This document shows positions 40,701 to 55,700 of a DNA stretch of 64,000 bases, one piece after another. The notes under the pieces are model-generated. The model had not been told where the DNA came from, did not search any database, and saw only the letters and a program-made list of their open reading frames with translations. Each line of letters begins with the position of its first letter. Position 1 is the stretch's first letter. Location of the stretch: assembly GCA_007844125.1 (NCBI GenBank), contig CM017565.1:12452618-12516617 (forward strand), read 5' to 3'. The translations under genes were made by a program, and so were the position numbers. This stretch comes from Sinonovacula constricta (Eukaryota; Mollusca; Bivalvia; Cardiida; Solecurtidae).

Positions 40701-43700
40701 ACTTAAGGTAAAGTTCATCATATGTGGCAAGTGTTTGACAGTATTTGGTGTTTTTGTTTTTTTAATTTTCGAATGTAACCTTTTGTGATGTCCTTAAGTG
40801 GAGTCATCAACAGAAAAATATTGTTTAACACATATGTTACTTAATTTATGATTTATTCATTGAAGAAACAATGAACATTATATAGAAAAAGGTAATGCTC
40901 TGTTTATGATTTATAATGTAAATCTTGTTTGTGGTTATGAAATCCAAACTTACCTCAAAGTTTGTGCTCTCCTCTTGTACATTTAATTAAAGCTGAAATG
41001 GAGGCCCTGTTTTATCATTGTCAAATTGTTGTTTACTTTGGTTCATGAATCAATCACTTGAATGTCAGTTTAGGATTAGCTCCATGACCATCCAACTGGA
41101 CATTCCAACCTCTAACAAGCTTGTGCTTTATGCTGATTACTATTGATGACTGCCAGTGAAGGTCAAGCAGCTTCCCAAGGTGAAGGGTATTCCAGGTTAC
41201 ATCCTAACCACGAATATGAATCTTAATTAAATTTTTTTATGTATGTTGCTGATACTGTTCCATTTCTTGCTACACTTGTTATGGCAATTGTTTACAGAAA
41301 TGGCAGTAGTACGAATTATATCCCATCAAAACACCAGTTGATGTAACTAAACTTACTGCTCTGTAAAATTTCAGGCCCACATTTCTCAGTTGGACGTAAC
41401 ATTTGTACAGTCTCAGAAACAAATGGACGAGTGTGCACAACAAAACATTAACAAAATTCACAGGTAAACTTCAATGTAGAGAAAGACCTGGTAAGAGATG
41501 ATAATGATTTGATGATGCATGAAAACTTCCAGAATTTATTTGGCAGAGTCTTTTCCCTCTTTTGACCTGAAAAAAATCTGTGATGGTTTAGGTTTTTGTT
41601 AAGATCTTTTACTCAAGAACTGTCAAACATGTTCACTTTGAAATTTGAAATACTTGTTCAGTATCAAAAGCAGAACCCATCTTCATTCTTCATTCTTCAT
41701 TTATGCTCCTTTTTTAACTTTGTATTTTTTGTTTTGTTAAAGTTGTTGCAGCTTACATTATGTTATCCAGCACTGAGACAGTGGAGCCCTCTGTCTACCA
41801 ACATTAAACATACTACAGTGATATGGATAATTGGCATGGTTTCTATGGACAATGATCATACAATGATTATAAGCAGCTAAAAGTGAATTTAAAGATAGAT
41901 TAGTGGCACCTGTGGCTAAGTGGTAGAGTCATTGATTTGTAGCTCCTCTGACTGCTTAGCTCCTCACTGTGTGGGTTCGAGTCTCGTTTGGAGCAAAGGT
42001 CATAATGTGAGAAGGTCTTCTGCGGTGTGCCGGTGGTTCTACCCAGACATTTGTCTGGGGGTCTTTCTCCACCAAAAAGGTGGATGTTGCCACAATGATC
42101 ATAACTGGTTGCTGCAATGTATTTCAAGTACAAAACAAAAAGAAATAGCTTACACTATTTTTTTTACCCAAGTTAACTTATGTACATTTCTGCTCCATGT
42201 TTAGTATTATGTAAGATGTTTTTGGCATGAACTCATCATGAAAGTAGCACTATATCTTCAGACTGTTGTATGAAAAACAGCTTGTTTGTGGGATTTACCC
42301 AACAAACAGGTTCTTCATTATATATAACAATTGTTTTCTCTCATCAGTCTGCAAGATGAGATGCAAGCAAAGGAGAATATGATTTCTATGATGAACGAGA
42401 AGTATCAACAGCTCATGTCAAGGTATTTATGATTTATTCTTATTGATACATCTGTTGGAATTAGAATGTTTAAAGTTACTCCTCACTTTATTTCATTTAC
42501 CATTTTTTTGGTATTTGAACTTACAAATTATGATTGATGTCAAAATGTGTATATAAATCATCTGAGGATAAAATTGTGTTCATGTCCATGTTATAATAAA
42601 TCTTTCAATTAAGTTTTCTTTCATAAAAAATATATCCAAGCAATGCATCTATACAGCACATGGGAAATGTACTTCAGCCTTTAACCCCTTTTAAGAATAG
42701 TAACTAAAGAAATAAATAAAATTTATGCAAGAAGTAACTAACAATTTTGTCTTTGAAATTTGGAACAATGCAATAATGTATGATGGTATTGCTGTCCTCA
42801 GTGCTACAAGAATGAGACTAGACTTGGACGAAGCCATCAGGGAGTCAGTAATGAATGCCAGTGAGAATGAGAGGTCAGTCACACTGGTGGTACTCTACAC
42901 AATATACAGGGGGCCATTGTAACTTAATTGGATAGCAATTATTTATAATTTATAGTTCTCAAGACAACCAAATGTTTATAGGTCACACTATGTGTAAATA
43001 TATTATTTGTTTAATCAAAATTTTTCTGTTTATAATCAATAGTGAAACAAATTCTCTTTTAGCAAGCTGTATCTTAAGTTTAAGGATGTCACTTAACCTA
43101 ATGCTATATCTCACTTGTCGGTAACAAATAATGGAATATTCTAACTCTGTAGCATTGTTCCTACCTTATTTTCCTATGCTGTCTCCTTTTATCCAGGCTG
43201 TCAGCACTTTCTCTCAAAGACAAGGAGGAACTGGATGAGGTGAAATCTGTAAGTACACTAGGAGTCATAAATAAACTTAGTTATTGTTTCATAGTAAACA
43301 AAGAAAGTTCCTTAGGGTGCATGAGTGTGTATACTGGAATTAGGGTGTCAATTCATTAAATGGGCATACACTTCTTTTTTAATTTTTTGCTTTTATTTAT
43401 ATTAAAATTTTACAATTGTTTTAAGTACCATTGGAACCATTCACCTGTCATATTCATTACAGTATGATAATTACAGGAGTTTATGCCCCTTTATTACATA
43501 CAGTAGACACATCTGTGGGAACATTTTGTCTGGCCTTCTTCTACAGTTTTTAATCAATTTTGATGATCCTCCATACTTAACTTAAGTACCATGGGAGCTG
43601 GTGCATCTGCTCTTTTTGTTGCAGTAAGATGATAATATCAGGAGTTATTCTGTTATCATTACACGAAAATGGCTTAGTTATTTTCATTTTTAATTATACA

Positions 43701-46700
43701 TTTTAAGGGGCATCTGTATCATAGTTGTAGAGTCACCAACTAGTAACACTTCTCACCGAGTGGGTTCGAGTCCTGTTAATGCGGTGCGCCGGTTCAGACA
43801 TTTGTTTGGGGACTTCCTCCACCAAAATAGCTGGACATTGCTATAATGATCATAATTGGTTGATGTGATGTTTTTAAAAAATCATTCAGTTTTGCATCAT
43901 TTTTTTAATGAAACTCCACTGTTAACATACGTATTATGGGAACCTTTTCATAATGATTAGATAAAATATTGCAGCAGTTGTTGTAGGAGACATTGAAAAT
44001 TGCATGTCTGGTAGTGGCATATTTATCCTTTATACTTATGACATATTGTTGAACATTGACATCAACTACAATGCATTTTACCTTGCATTTAAGATATTTA
44101 ATAATATCAATTCAGTAAAGAGAGGTCAGGTACTATTCTTAGTTTACACTCCATACAAGCGCACAATAGTCGTACCTACTCATACATAGGGATTTAAAGA
44201 TTACACAAGAACACACCTGGCATTCCAGTCAAAAGCATAGTGTGGCAGTTTCTTGATCCTGTCACAGACTCTTCCACTCTTTAAACATCTCCAGCACTGC
44301 TGATTGGCTCGTTAAATTCAAAACAATCCTATTAACTTGCACTAAATGGAAGTGTTTTTTTTTCTGTGTACAATATGAGAGACTAAATGTAATAGTAATA
44401 AGTATATTATGGTTATATGGTCATATGTTGAGAAATAATTTAATAAAAATTATCAAGAGCTATGCCTCCTGTTCAGTACTAAACTGCACTTAGGTAAATT
44501 AAGAGCAAAGTGTACAAAATACTTCCAAATTAATACAGTAGATTTGTGTATACATATAATAAGATGCTTGACACAAAATGACGTTTCTTGTTTTCCTGTT
44601 GACAGTCATTTAAGCCATTGTTTGTCTAATCTAGTTACAGCGGGGGGCCATCACTAAGCTAGGCATGGCTATAGCTTGTCTGAGGAAGAGTCCAGCGCTT
44701 TTTTTTCATAAAGGTACAATGGAAACCTGGGCACCTTCTATTTTGGTGACAGTAAGATGATTAATGCAGGACTTTCTGTCCCTTTTAACAGTTTTTTTTT
44801 TACTTATAGTATGCTTAGGTATTGTCAAAGGAACTTGGGAATGTTTGTTTATTTACCTTGGTGGTGGACTTTTCCTTGAGCCATTCTTTTGATCACAAAT
44901 ATAACCAAACTCTCTACACTGTGCTATTCGTCAAAAGATTCATAAAAGATTCAGAAATACCTTTAAATCATGTCAAACAACTGACCAAAAACAGGATACT
45001 ACAATATCTTGATTTGTAAAGACTTTTGTAAACAAGTGAACATCTGCCAGTGAATTGCAGTTTCTGACTGGATGGGTTCTTGGTGGGGGCTCAATTTATG
45101 TGAAGACACTAACTGGTCAATTGCACCTGGAATTTACAGTATTATCAGGAAAAGTTTGTCAACTTGCTCACATGACTAGTGGATTTCATCTGGTACTTTT
45201 AAAACTCTTACCTACTTGGTTGTTCTAAGAGAGGTTAAGGAACAATGTGCAGTTGGAGTTTTTGTCTGACAATGTTATTTGCTGGTGAGTCTATAGCCAC
45301 ATGTACAGTTAACACATTTATATTAGTTGATAAAATATAAAATATTAAAAGTTAATCATAATTAAACTTATTTCTGCTGATATTAACATTTAATTGTTAA
45401 ATTTCAGGTGTTGGCCAAGATAAAGGAGCTGTATGGTGAGCTGACCGAAGAAGAACTTGTCAAGGTATGTAAAGGTATGAATATGAACCTTTACTGTATC
45501 CTTCAAGGAGGATTGATATGTGGGAATTGAACCTTTCCTGTATCCTTCAAGGGGGATTAATATGTGAGAATTGAACCTTTCCTGTATCCTTCAAGTGGGA
45601 TTGATATGTGGGAATTGAACCTTTCCTGTATCCTTCAATGGGGATTGATATGTGGGAATTGAATCTTTCCTGTATCCTTCATGGGGGGACTGATATGTGG
45701 GAATTGAATCTTTCCTGTATCCTTCAAGGGGGATTGATATGTGGGAATTGAACCTTTCCTGTATCCTTCAAGGGGGATTGATATGTGGGAATTGAACCCG
45801 TTCTGTATCCTTCAAGGGGGATTGATATGTGATGTGAGAATTGAATCTTTCCTTTATCCTTCAAGGGGGATTGATATGTGGGAATTTAACCCATCCTGTA
45901 TCCTTCAAGGGGGATTGATATGTGGGAATTGAATCTCTCCTGTATCCTTCAAAGGGGATTGATATGTGGGAATTGAACCTTTCCTGTATCCTTCAAGGGG
46001 GATTGATATGTGGGAATTGAATCTCTCCTGTATCCTTCAAGGGGATTGATATGTGGGAATTGAACCCATCCTGTATCCTTCAAGGGGTATTGATATGTGG
46101 GAATTGAATCTTTCCTGTATCCTTAAAGAGGAATTGATGTGTGGGAATTGAATCTTTCCTGTATCCTTCAAGGGGTATTGATATGTGGGATTTGAATCTT
46201 TCCTGTATCCTTCAAGGGGTATTGATATGTGGGAATTGAATCTTTCCTGTATCCTTCAAGGGGGATTGATATGTGGGAATTGAATCTTTCCTGTATCCTT
46301 CAAGGGGGATTGATATGTGGGAATTGAATCTTTCCTGTATCCTTCAAGGGGTATTGATATGTGGGAATTGAATCTTTCCTGTATCCTTCAAGGGGTATTG
46401 ATATGTGGGAATTGAATCTTTCCTGTATCCTTCAAGGGGGATTGATATGTGGGAATTGAATCTTTCCTGTATCCTTCAAGGGGGGTTGATATGTGGGAAT
46501 TGAATCTTTCCTGTATCCTTCAAGGGGGATTGATATGTGGGAATTGAATCTTTCCTGTATCCTTCAAGGGGTATTGATATGTGAGAATTGAATCTTTCCT
46601 GTATCCTTCAAGTGGGATTGATGTGTGGGAATTGAATCTTTCCTGTATCCTTCAAGTGGGATTGATGTGTGGGAATTGAATCTTTCCTGTATTCTTCATG

Positions 46701-49700
46701 CGGTGATTGATATGTGGGAATTGAATCTTTCCTGTATCCTTCAAGGGGATTGATATGTGGGAATTGAACCTTTCCTGTATCCTTCAAAAGGGGGATTGAA
46801 ATGTGGGAATTGAATCTTTCCTGTATCCGTCAAGGGGGATTGATATGTGGGAATTGAACCCGTTCTGTATCCTTCAAGGGGGATTGATATGTGAGAATTG
46901 AATCTTTACTTTATCCTTCAAGGGGGATTGATATGTGGGAATTTAACCCATCCTGTATCCTTCAAGGGGGATTGATATGTGGGAATTGAATCTCTCCTGT
47001 ATCCTTCAAAGGGGATTGATATGTGGGAATTGAACCTTTCCTGTATCCTTCAAGGGGGATTGATATGTGGGAATTGAATCTCTCCTGTATCCTTCAAAGG
47101 GATTGATATGTGGGAATTGAACCCATCCTGTATCCTTCAAGGGGGATTGATATGTGGGAATTGAACCTTTCCTGTATGCTTCAAGGGGGATTGATATGTG
47201 GGAATTGAATCTTTCCTGTATCCTTCAAGGGGGATTGATATGTGGGAATTGAATCTCTCCTGTATCCTTCAAAGGGGATTGATATGTGGGAATTGAATCT
47301 TTCCTGTATCCTTCAACGGGGGTTGATAAGTGGGAATTGAATCTTTCCTGTATCCTTCATGGGGTGATTGATATGTGGGAATTGAATCTTTCCTGTATCC
47401 TTCAAGGGGGATTGATATGTGGGAATTGAACCTTTCCTGTATGCTTCAAGGGGGATTGATATGTGGGAATTGAATCTTTCCTGTATCCTTCAAGGGGGGT
47501 TGATATGTAGGAATTGAACCCGTCCTGTATCCTTCAAGGGGGATTGATATGTAGCAATTGAATCTTTCCTGTATCCTTCAAGGGGGATTGATATGTGGGA
47601 ATTGAATCTTTCCTGTATCCTTCAAGGGGGGTTGATAAGTGGGAATTGAATCTTTCCTGTATCCTTCATGGGGTGATTGATATGTGGGAATTGAATCTTT
47701 CCTGTATCCTTCAAGGGGGGTTGATATGTAGGAATTGAACCCGTCCTGTATCCTTCAAGGGGGATTGATATGTAGCAATTGAATCTTTCCTGTATCCTTC
47801 AAGGGGGATTGATATGTGGGAATTGAATCTTTCCTGTATCCTTCAAGGGGGGTTGATAAGTGGGAATTGAATCTTTCCTGTATCCTTCATGGGGTGATTG
47901 ATATGTGGGAATTGAATCTTTCCTGTATCCTTCAAGGGGGGTTGATATGTAGGAATTGAACCCGTCCTGTATCCTTCAAGGGGGATTGATATGTAGCAAT
48001 TGAATCTTTCCTGTATCCTTCAAGGGGGATTGATATGTGGGAATTGAATCTTTCCTGTATCCTTCAAGGGGGGTTGATAAGTGGGAATTGAATCTTTCCT
48101 GTATCCTTCATGGGGTGATTGATATGTGGGAATTGAATCTTTCCTGTATCCTTCAAGGGGGATTGATATGTGGGAATTTAACCCGTCCTGTATCCTTCAA
48201 AGGGGGGATTGATATATGGGAATTGAACCCGTCCTGTATCCTTCAAGGGAATTGATATGTGGGAATTGAATCTTTCCTGTATCCTTCAAGGGGGATTGAT
48301 ATGTGGGAATTTAACCCGTCCTGTATCCTTCAAGGGGGATTGATATGTGGGAATTGAACCTTTCCTGTATCCTTCAAGGGGGATTGATATGTGGGAATTG
48401 AACCTTTCCTGTATGCTTCAAGGGGGATTGATATGTGGGAATTGAATCTTTCCTGTATCCTTCTAGGGGGATTGATATGTGGGAATTGAATCTCTCCTGT
48501 ATCCTTCAAAGGGGATTGATATGTGGGAATTGAATCTTTCCTGTATCCTTCAGCGGGGGTTGATAAGTGGGAATTGAATCTTTCCTGTATCCTTCATGGG
48601 GTGATTGATATGTGGGAATTGAATCTTTCCTGTATCCTTCAAGGGGGATTGATATGTGGGAATTGAACCTTTCCTGTATGCTTCAAGGGGGATTGATATG
48701 TGGGAATTGAATCTTTCCTGTATCCTTCAAGGGGGGTTGATATGTAGGAATTGAACCCGTCCTGTATCCTTCAAGGGGGATTGATATGTAGCAATTGAAT
48801 CTTTCCTGTATCCTTCAAGGGGGATTGATATGTGGGAATTGAATCTTTCCTGTATCCTTCAAGGGGGGTTGATAAGTGGGAATTGAATCTTTCCTGTATC
48901 CTTCATGGGGTGATTGATATGTGGGAATTGAATCTTTCCTGTATCCTTCAAGGGGGGTTGATATGTAGGAATTGAACCCGTCCTGTATCCTTCAAGGGGG
49001 ATTGATATGTAGCAATTGAATCTTTCCTGTATCCTTCAAGGGGGATTGATATGTGGGAATTGAATCTTTCCTGTATCCTTCAAGGGGGGTTGATAAGTGG
49101 GAATTGAATCTTTCCTGTATCCTTCATGGGGTGATTGATATGTGGGAATTGAATCTTTCCTGTATCCTTCAAGGGGGGTTGATATGTAGGAATTGAACCC
49201 GTCCTGTATCCTTCAAGGGGGATTGATATGTAGCAATTGAATCTTTCCTGTATCCTTCAAGGGGGATTGATATGTGGGAATTGAATCTTTCCTGTATCCT
49301 TCAAGGGGGGTTGATAAGTGGGAATTGAATCTTTCCTGTATCCTTCATGGGGTGATTGATATGTGGGAATTGAATCTTTCCTGTATCCTTCAAGGGGGAT
49401 TGATATGTGGGAATTTAACCCGTCCTGTATCCTTCAAAGGGGGGATTGATATATGGGAATTGAACCCGTCCTGTATCCTTCAAGGGAATTGATATGTGGG
49501 AATTGAATCTTTCCTGTATCCTTCAAGGGGGATTGATATGTGGGAATTTAACCCGTCCTGTATCCTTCAAGGGGGATTGATATGTGGGAATTGAACCTTT
49601 CCTGTATCCTTCAAGGGGGATTGATATGTGGGAATTGAATCTTTCCTGTATCCTTCAAGGGGGGTTGATAAGTGGCAATTGAATCTTTCCTGTATCCTTC

Positions 49701-52700
49701 ATGGGGTTATTGATATGTGGGAATTGAATCTTTCCTGTATCCTTCAAGGGGGATTGATATGTGGGAATTTAACCCATCCTGTATCCTTCAAGGGGGATTG
49801 ATATGTGGGAATTGAATCTTTCCTGTATCCTTCAAGGGGGATTGATATGTGGGAATTGAATCTTTCCTGTATCCTTCAAGGGGTATTGATATGTGAGAAT
49901 TGAATCTTTCCTGTATCCTTCAAGTGGGATTGATGTGTGGGAATTGAATCTTTCCTGTATTCTTCATGCGGTGATTGATATGTGGGAATTGAATCTTTCC
50001 TGTATCCTTCAAGGGGATTGATATGTGGGAATTGAACCTTTCCTGTATCCTTCAAGGGGGATTGAAATGTGGGAATTGAATCTTTCCTGTATCCGTCAAG
50101 GGGGATTGATATGTGGGAATTGAACCCGTTCTGTATCCTTCAAGGGGGATTGATATGTGAGAATTGAATCTTTCCTTTATCCTTCAAGGGGGATTGATAT
50201 GTGGGAATTTAACCCATCCTGTATCCTTCAAGGGGGATTGATATGTGGGAATTGAATCTCTCCTGTATCCTTCAAAGGGGATTGATATGTGGGAATTGAA
50301 CCTTTCCTGTATCCTTCAAGGGGGATTGATATGTGGGAATTGAATCTCTCCTGTATCCTTCAAGGGGATTGATATGTGGGAATTGGACCCATCCTGTATC
50401 CTTCAAGAGGGATTGATATGTGGGAATTGAACCTTTCCTGTATGCTTCAAGGGGGATTGATATGTGGGAATTGAATCTTTCCTGTATCCTTCAAGGGGGG
50501 TTGATATGTGGGAATTGAACCCGTCCTGTATCCTTCAAGGGGGATTGATATGTGGCAATTGAATCTTTCCTGTATCCTTCAAGGGGGATTGATATGTGGG
50601 AATTGAATCTTTCCTGTATCCTTCAAGGGGGGTTGATAAGTGGGAATTGAATCTTTCCTGTATCCTTCATGGGGTGATTGATATGTGGGAATTGAATCTT
50701 TCCTGTATCCTTCAAGGGGGGTTGATATGTAGGAATTGAACCCGTCCTGTATCCTTCAAGGGGGATTGATATGTAGCAATTGAATCTTTCCTGTATCCTT
50801 CAAGGGGGATTGATATGTGGGAATTGAATCTTTCCTGTATCCTTCAAGGGGGGTTGATAAGTGGGAATTGAATCTTTCCTGTATCCTTCATGGGGTGATT
50901 GATATGTGGGAATTGAATCTTTCCTGTATCCTTCAAGGGGGATTGATATGTGGGAATTTAACCCGTCCTGTATCCTTCAAAGGGGGGATTGATATATGGG
51001 AATTGAACCCGTCCTGTATCCTTCAAGGGAATTGATATGTGGGAATTGAATCTTTCCTGTATCCTTCAAGGGGGATTGATATGTGGGAATTTAACCCGTC
51101 CTGTATCCTTCAAGGGGGATTGATATGTGGGAATTGAACCTTTCCTGTATCCTTCAAGGGGGATTGATATGTGGGAATTGAACCTTTCCTGTATGCTTCA
51201 AGGGGGATTGATATGTGGGAATTGAATCTTTCCTGTATCCTTCTAGGGGGATTGATATGTGGGAATTGAATCTCTCCTGTATCCTTCAAAGGGGATTGAT
51301 ATGTGGGAATTGAATCTTTCCTGTATCCTTCAGCGGGGGTTGATAAGTGGGAATTGAATCTTTCCTGTATCCTTCATGGGGTGATTGATATGTGGGAATT
51401 GAATCTTTCCTGTATCCTTCAAGGGGGATTGATATGTGGGAATTGAATCTCTCCTGTATCCTTCAAAGGGATTGATATGTGGGAATTGAACCCATCCTGT
51501 ATCCTTCAAGGGGGATTGATATGTGGGAATTGAACCTTTCCTGTATGCTTCAAGGGGGATTGATATGTGGGAATTGAATCTTTCCTGTATCCTTCAAGGG
51601 GGATTGATATGTGGGAATTGAATCTCTCCTGTATCCTTCAAAGGGGATTGATATGTGGGAATTGAATCTTTCCTGTATCCTTCAACGGGGGTTGATAAGT
51701 GGGAATTGAATCTTTCCTGTATCCTTCATGGGGTGATTGATATGTGGGAATTGAATCTTTCCTGTATCCTTCAAGGGGGATTGATATGTGGGAATTGAAC
51801 CTTTCCTGTATGCTTCAAGGGGGATTGATATGTGGGAATTGAATCTTTCCTGTATCCTTCAAGGGGGGTTGATATGTAGGAATTGAACCCGTCCTGTATC
51901 CTTCAAGGGGGATTGATATGTAGCAATTGAATCTTTCCTGTATCCTTCAAGGGGGATTGATATGTGGGAATTGAATCTTTCCTGTATCCTTCAAGGGGGG
52001 TTGATAAGTGGGAATTGAATCTTTCCTGTATCCTTCATGGGGTGATTGATATGTGGGAATTGAATCTTTCCTGTATCCTTCAAGGGGGGTTGATATGTAG
52101 GAATTGAACCCGTCCTGTATCCTTCAAGGGGGATTGATATGTAGCAATTGAATCTTTCCTGTATCCTTCAAGGGGGATTGATATGTGGGAATTGAATCTT
52201 TCCTGTATCCTTCAAGGGGGGTTGATAAGTGGGAATTGAATCTTTCCTGTATCCTTCATGGGGTGATTGATATGTGGGAATTGAATCTTTCCTGTATCCT
52301 TCAAGGGGGGTTGATATGTAGGAATTGAACCCGTCCTGTATCCTTCAAGGGGGATTGATATGTAGCAATTGAATCTTTCCTGTATCCTTCAAGGGGGATT
52401 GATATGTGGGAATTGAATCTTTCCTGTATCCTTCAAGGGGGGTTGATAAGTGGGAATTGAATCTTTCCTGTATCCTTCATGGGGTGATTGATATGTGGGA
52501 ATTGAATCTTTCCTGTATCCTTCAAGGGGGATTGATATGTGGGAATTTAACCCGTCCTGTATCCTTCAAAGGGGGGATTGATATATGGGAATTGAACCCG
52601 TCCTGTATCCTTCAAGGGAATTGATATGTGGGAATTGAATCTTTCCTGTATCCTTCAAGGGGGATTGATATGTGGGAATTTAACCCGTCCTGTATCCTTC

Positions 52701-55700
52701 AAGGGGGATTGATATGTGGGAATTGAACCTTTCCTGTATCCTTCAAGGGGGATTGATATGTGGGAATTGAATCTTTCCTGTATCCTTCAAGGGGGGTTGA
52801 TAAGTGGCAATTGAATCTTTCCTGTATCCTTCATGGGGTTATTGATATGTGGGAATTGAATCTTTCCTGTATCCTTCAAGGGGGATTGATATGTGGGAAT
52901 TTAACCCATCCTGTATCCTTCAAGGGGGATTGATATGTGGGAATTGAATCTTTCCTGTATCCTTCAAGGGGGATTGATATGTGGGAATTGAATCTTTCCT
53001 GTATCCTTCAAGGGGTATTGATATGTGAGAATTGAATCTTTCCTGTATCCTTCAAGTGGGATTGATGTGTGGGAATTGAATCTTTCCTGTATTCTTCATG
53101 CGGTGATTGATATGTGGGAATTGAATCTTTCCTGTATCCTTCAAGGGGATTGATATGTGGGAATTGAACCTTTCCTGTATCCTTCAAGGGGGATTGAAAT
53201 GTGGGAATTGAATCTTTCCTGTATCCGTCAAGGGGGATTGATATGTGGGAATTGAACCCGTTCTGTATCCTTCAAGGGGGATTGATATGTGAGAATTGAA
53301 TCTTTCCTTTATCCTTCAAGGGGGATTGATATGTGGGAATTTAACCCATCCTGTATCCTTCAAGGGGGATTGATATGTGGGAATTGAATCTCTCCTGTAT
53401 CCTTCAAGGGGATTGATATGTGGGAATTGGACCCATCCTGTATCCTTCAAGAGGGATTGATATGTGGGAATTGAACCTTTCCTGTATGCTTCAAGGGGGA
53501 TTGATATGTGGGAATTGAATCTTTCCTGTATCCTTCAAGGGGGGTTGATATGTGGGAATTGAACCCGTCCTGTATCCTTCAAGGGGGATTGATATGTGGC
53601 AATTGAATCTTTCCTGTATCCTTCAAGGGGGATTGATATGTGGGAATTGAATCTTTCCTGTATCCTTCAACGGGGGTTGATAAGTGGGAATTGAATCTTT
53701 CCTGTATCCTTCATGGGGTGATTGATATGTGGGAATTGAATCTTTCCTGTATCCTTCAAGGGGGATTGATATGTGGGAATTGAACCTTTCCTGTATGCTT
53801 CAAGGGGGATTGATATGTGGGAATTGAATCTTTCCTGTATCCTTCAAGGGGGGTTGATATGTAGGAATTGAACCCGTCCTGTATCCTTCAAGGGGGATTG
53901 ATATGTAGCAATTGAATCTTTCCTGTATCCTTTAAGGGGGATTGATATGTGGGAATTGAATCTTTCCTGTATCCTTCAAGGGGGGTTGATAAGTGGGAAT
54001 TGAATCTTTCCTGTATCCTTCATGGGGTGATTGATATGTGGGAATTGAATCTTTCCTGTATCCTTCAAGGGGGGTTGATATGTAGGAATTGAACCCGTCC
54101 TGTATCCTTCAAGGGGGATTGATATGTAGCAATTGAATCTTTCCTGTATCCTTCAAGGGGGATTGATATGTGGGAATTGAATCTTTCCTGTATCCTTCAA
54201 TTGGGGTTGATAAGTGGGAATTGAATCTTTCCTATATCCTTCATGGGGTGATTGATATGTGGGAATTGAATCTTTCCTGTATCCTTCAAGGGGGATTGAT
54301 ATGTGGGAATTTAACCCGTCCTGTATCCTTCAAAGGGGGGATTGATATATGGGAATTGAACCCGTCCTGTATCCTTCAAGGGAATTGATATGTGGGAATT
54401 GAATCTTTCCTGTATCCTTCAAGGGGGATTGATATGTGGGAATTTAACCCGTCCTGTATCCTTCAAGGGGGATTGATATGTGGGAATTGAATCTTTCCTG
54501 TATCCTTCAAAGGGGATTGATATGTGGGAATTGAACCTTTCCTGTATCTTTCAAGGGGGATTGATATGTGGGAATTGAATCTCTCCTGTATCCTTCAAGG
54601 GGATTGATATGTGGGAATTGAACCCATCCTGTATCCTTCAAGGGGGATTGATATGTGGGAATTGAACCTTTCCTGTATCCTTCAAGTGGGGTTGATATGT
54701 GGGAATTGAACCCGTCCTGTATCCTTCAAGGGGGATTGATATGTGGGAATTTAATCTTTCCTGTATCCTTCAAGGGGATTGATATGTGGGAATTGAACCT
54801 TTCCTGTATCCTTCAAGGGGGATTGATATGTGGGAATTTAACCCGTCCTGTATCCTTCAAGGGGGATTGATATGTGGGAATTGAACCCGTCCTGTATCCT
54901 TCAAGGGGATTGATATGTGGGAATTGAATCTTTCCTGTATCCTTCAAGGGGGATTGATATGTGGGAATTTAACCCATCCTGTATCCTTCAAGGGGGATTG
55001 ATATGTGGGAATTGAACCTTTCCTGTATCCTTCAAGGGGGATTGATATGTGGGAATTGAATCTTTCCTGTATCCTTCAAGGGGGGTTGATAAGTGGGAAT
55101 TGAATCTTTCCTGTATCCTTCATGGGGTGATTGATATGTGGGAATTGAATCTTTCCTGTATCCTTCAAGGGGGATTGATATGTGGGAATTTAACCCATCC
55201 TGTATCCTTCAAGGGGGATTGATATGTGGGAATTGAACCCATCCTGTATCCTTCAAGGGGGATTGATATGTGGGACTTGAACCTTTCCTGTATCCTTCAA
55301 GGGGGATTGATATGTGGGAATTGAATCTTTCCTGTATCCTTCAAGGGGGGTTGATATGTGGGAATTGAACCTTTCCTGTATCCTTCATGGGGTGATTGAT
55401 ATGTGGGAATTGAATCTTTCCTGTATCCTTCAAGGGGATTGATATGTGGGAATTGAATCTTTCCTGTATCCTTCAAGGGGATTGATATGTGGGAATTGAA
55501 TCTTTCCTGTATCCTTCAAGGGGGATTGATATGTGGGAATTGAATCTTTCCTGTATCCTTCAAGGGAGATTGATATGTGGGAATTGAATCTTTCCAGTAT
55601 CCTTCAATGGGGATTGATGTGTGGGAATTAAACCTTTCCTGTATCCTTCAAGGGGGATTGATGTGTGGGAATTGAATCTTTCCTGTATCCTTCATGGGGT

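Larger units (their letters stand above)
40708..45407 (+). other. KIF15 introns 29-33
   Basis: Introns 40708-41374, 41464-42347, 42423-42801, 42874-43196 and 43249-45407. They hold type B SINEs at 41901 and 43707 and a type A 3' fragment at about 42185-42310. The 2.2-kb intron 33 beyond 43880 is AT-rich and unassigned. Confidence 0.55.
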
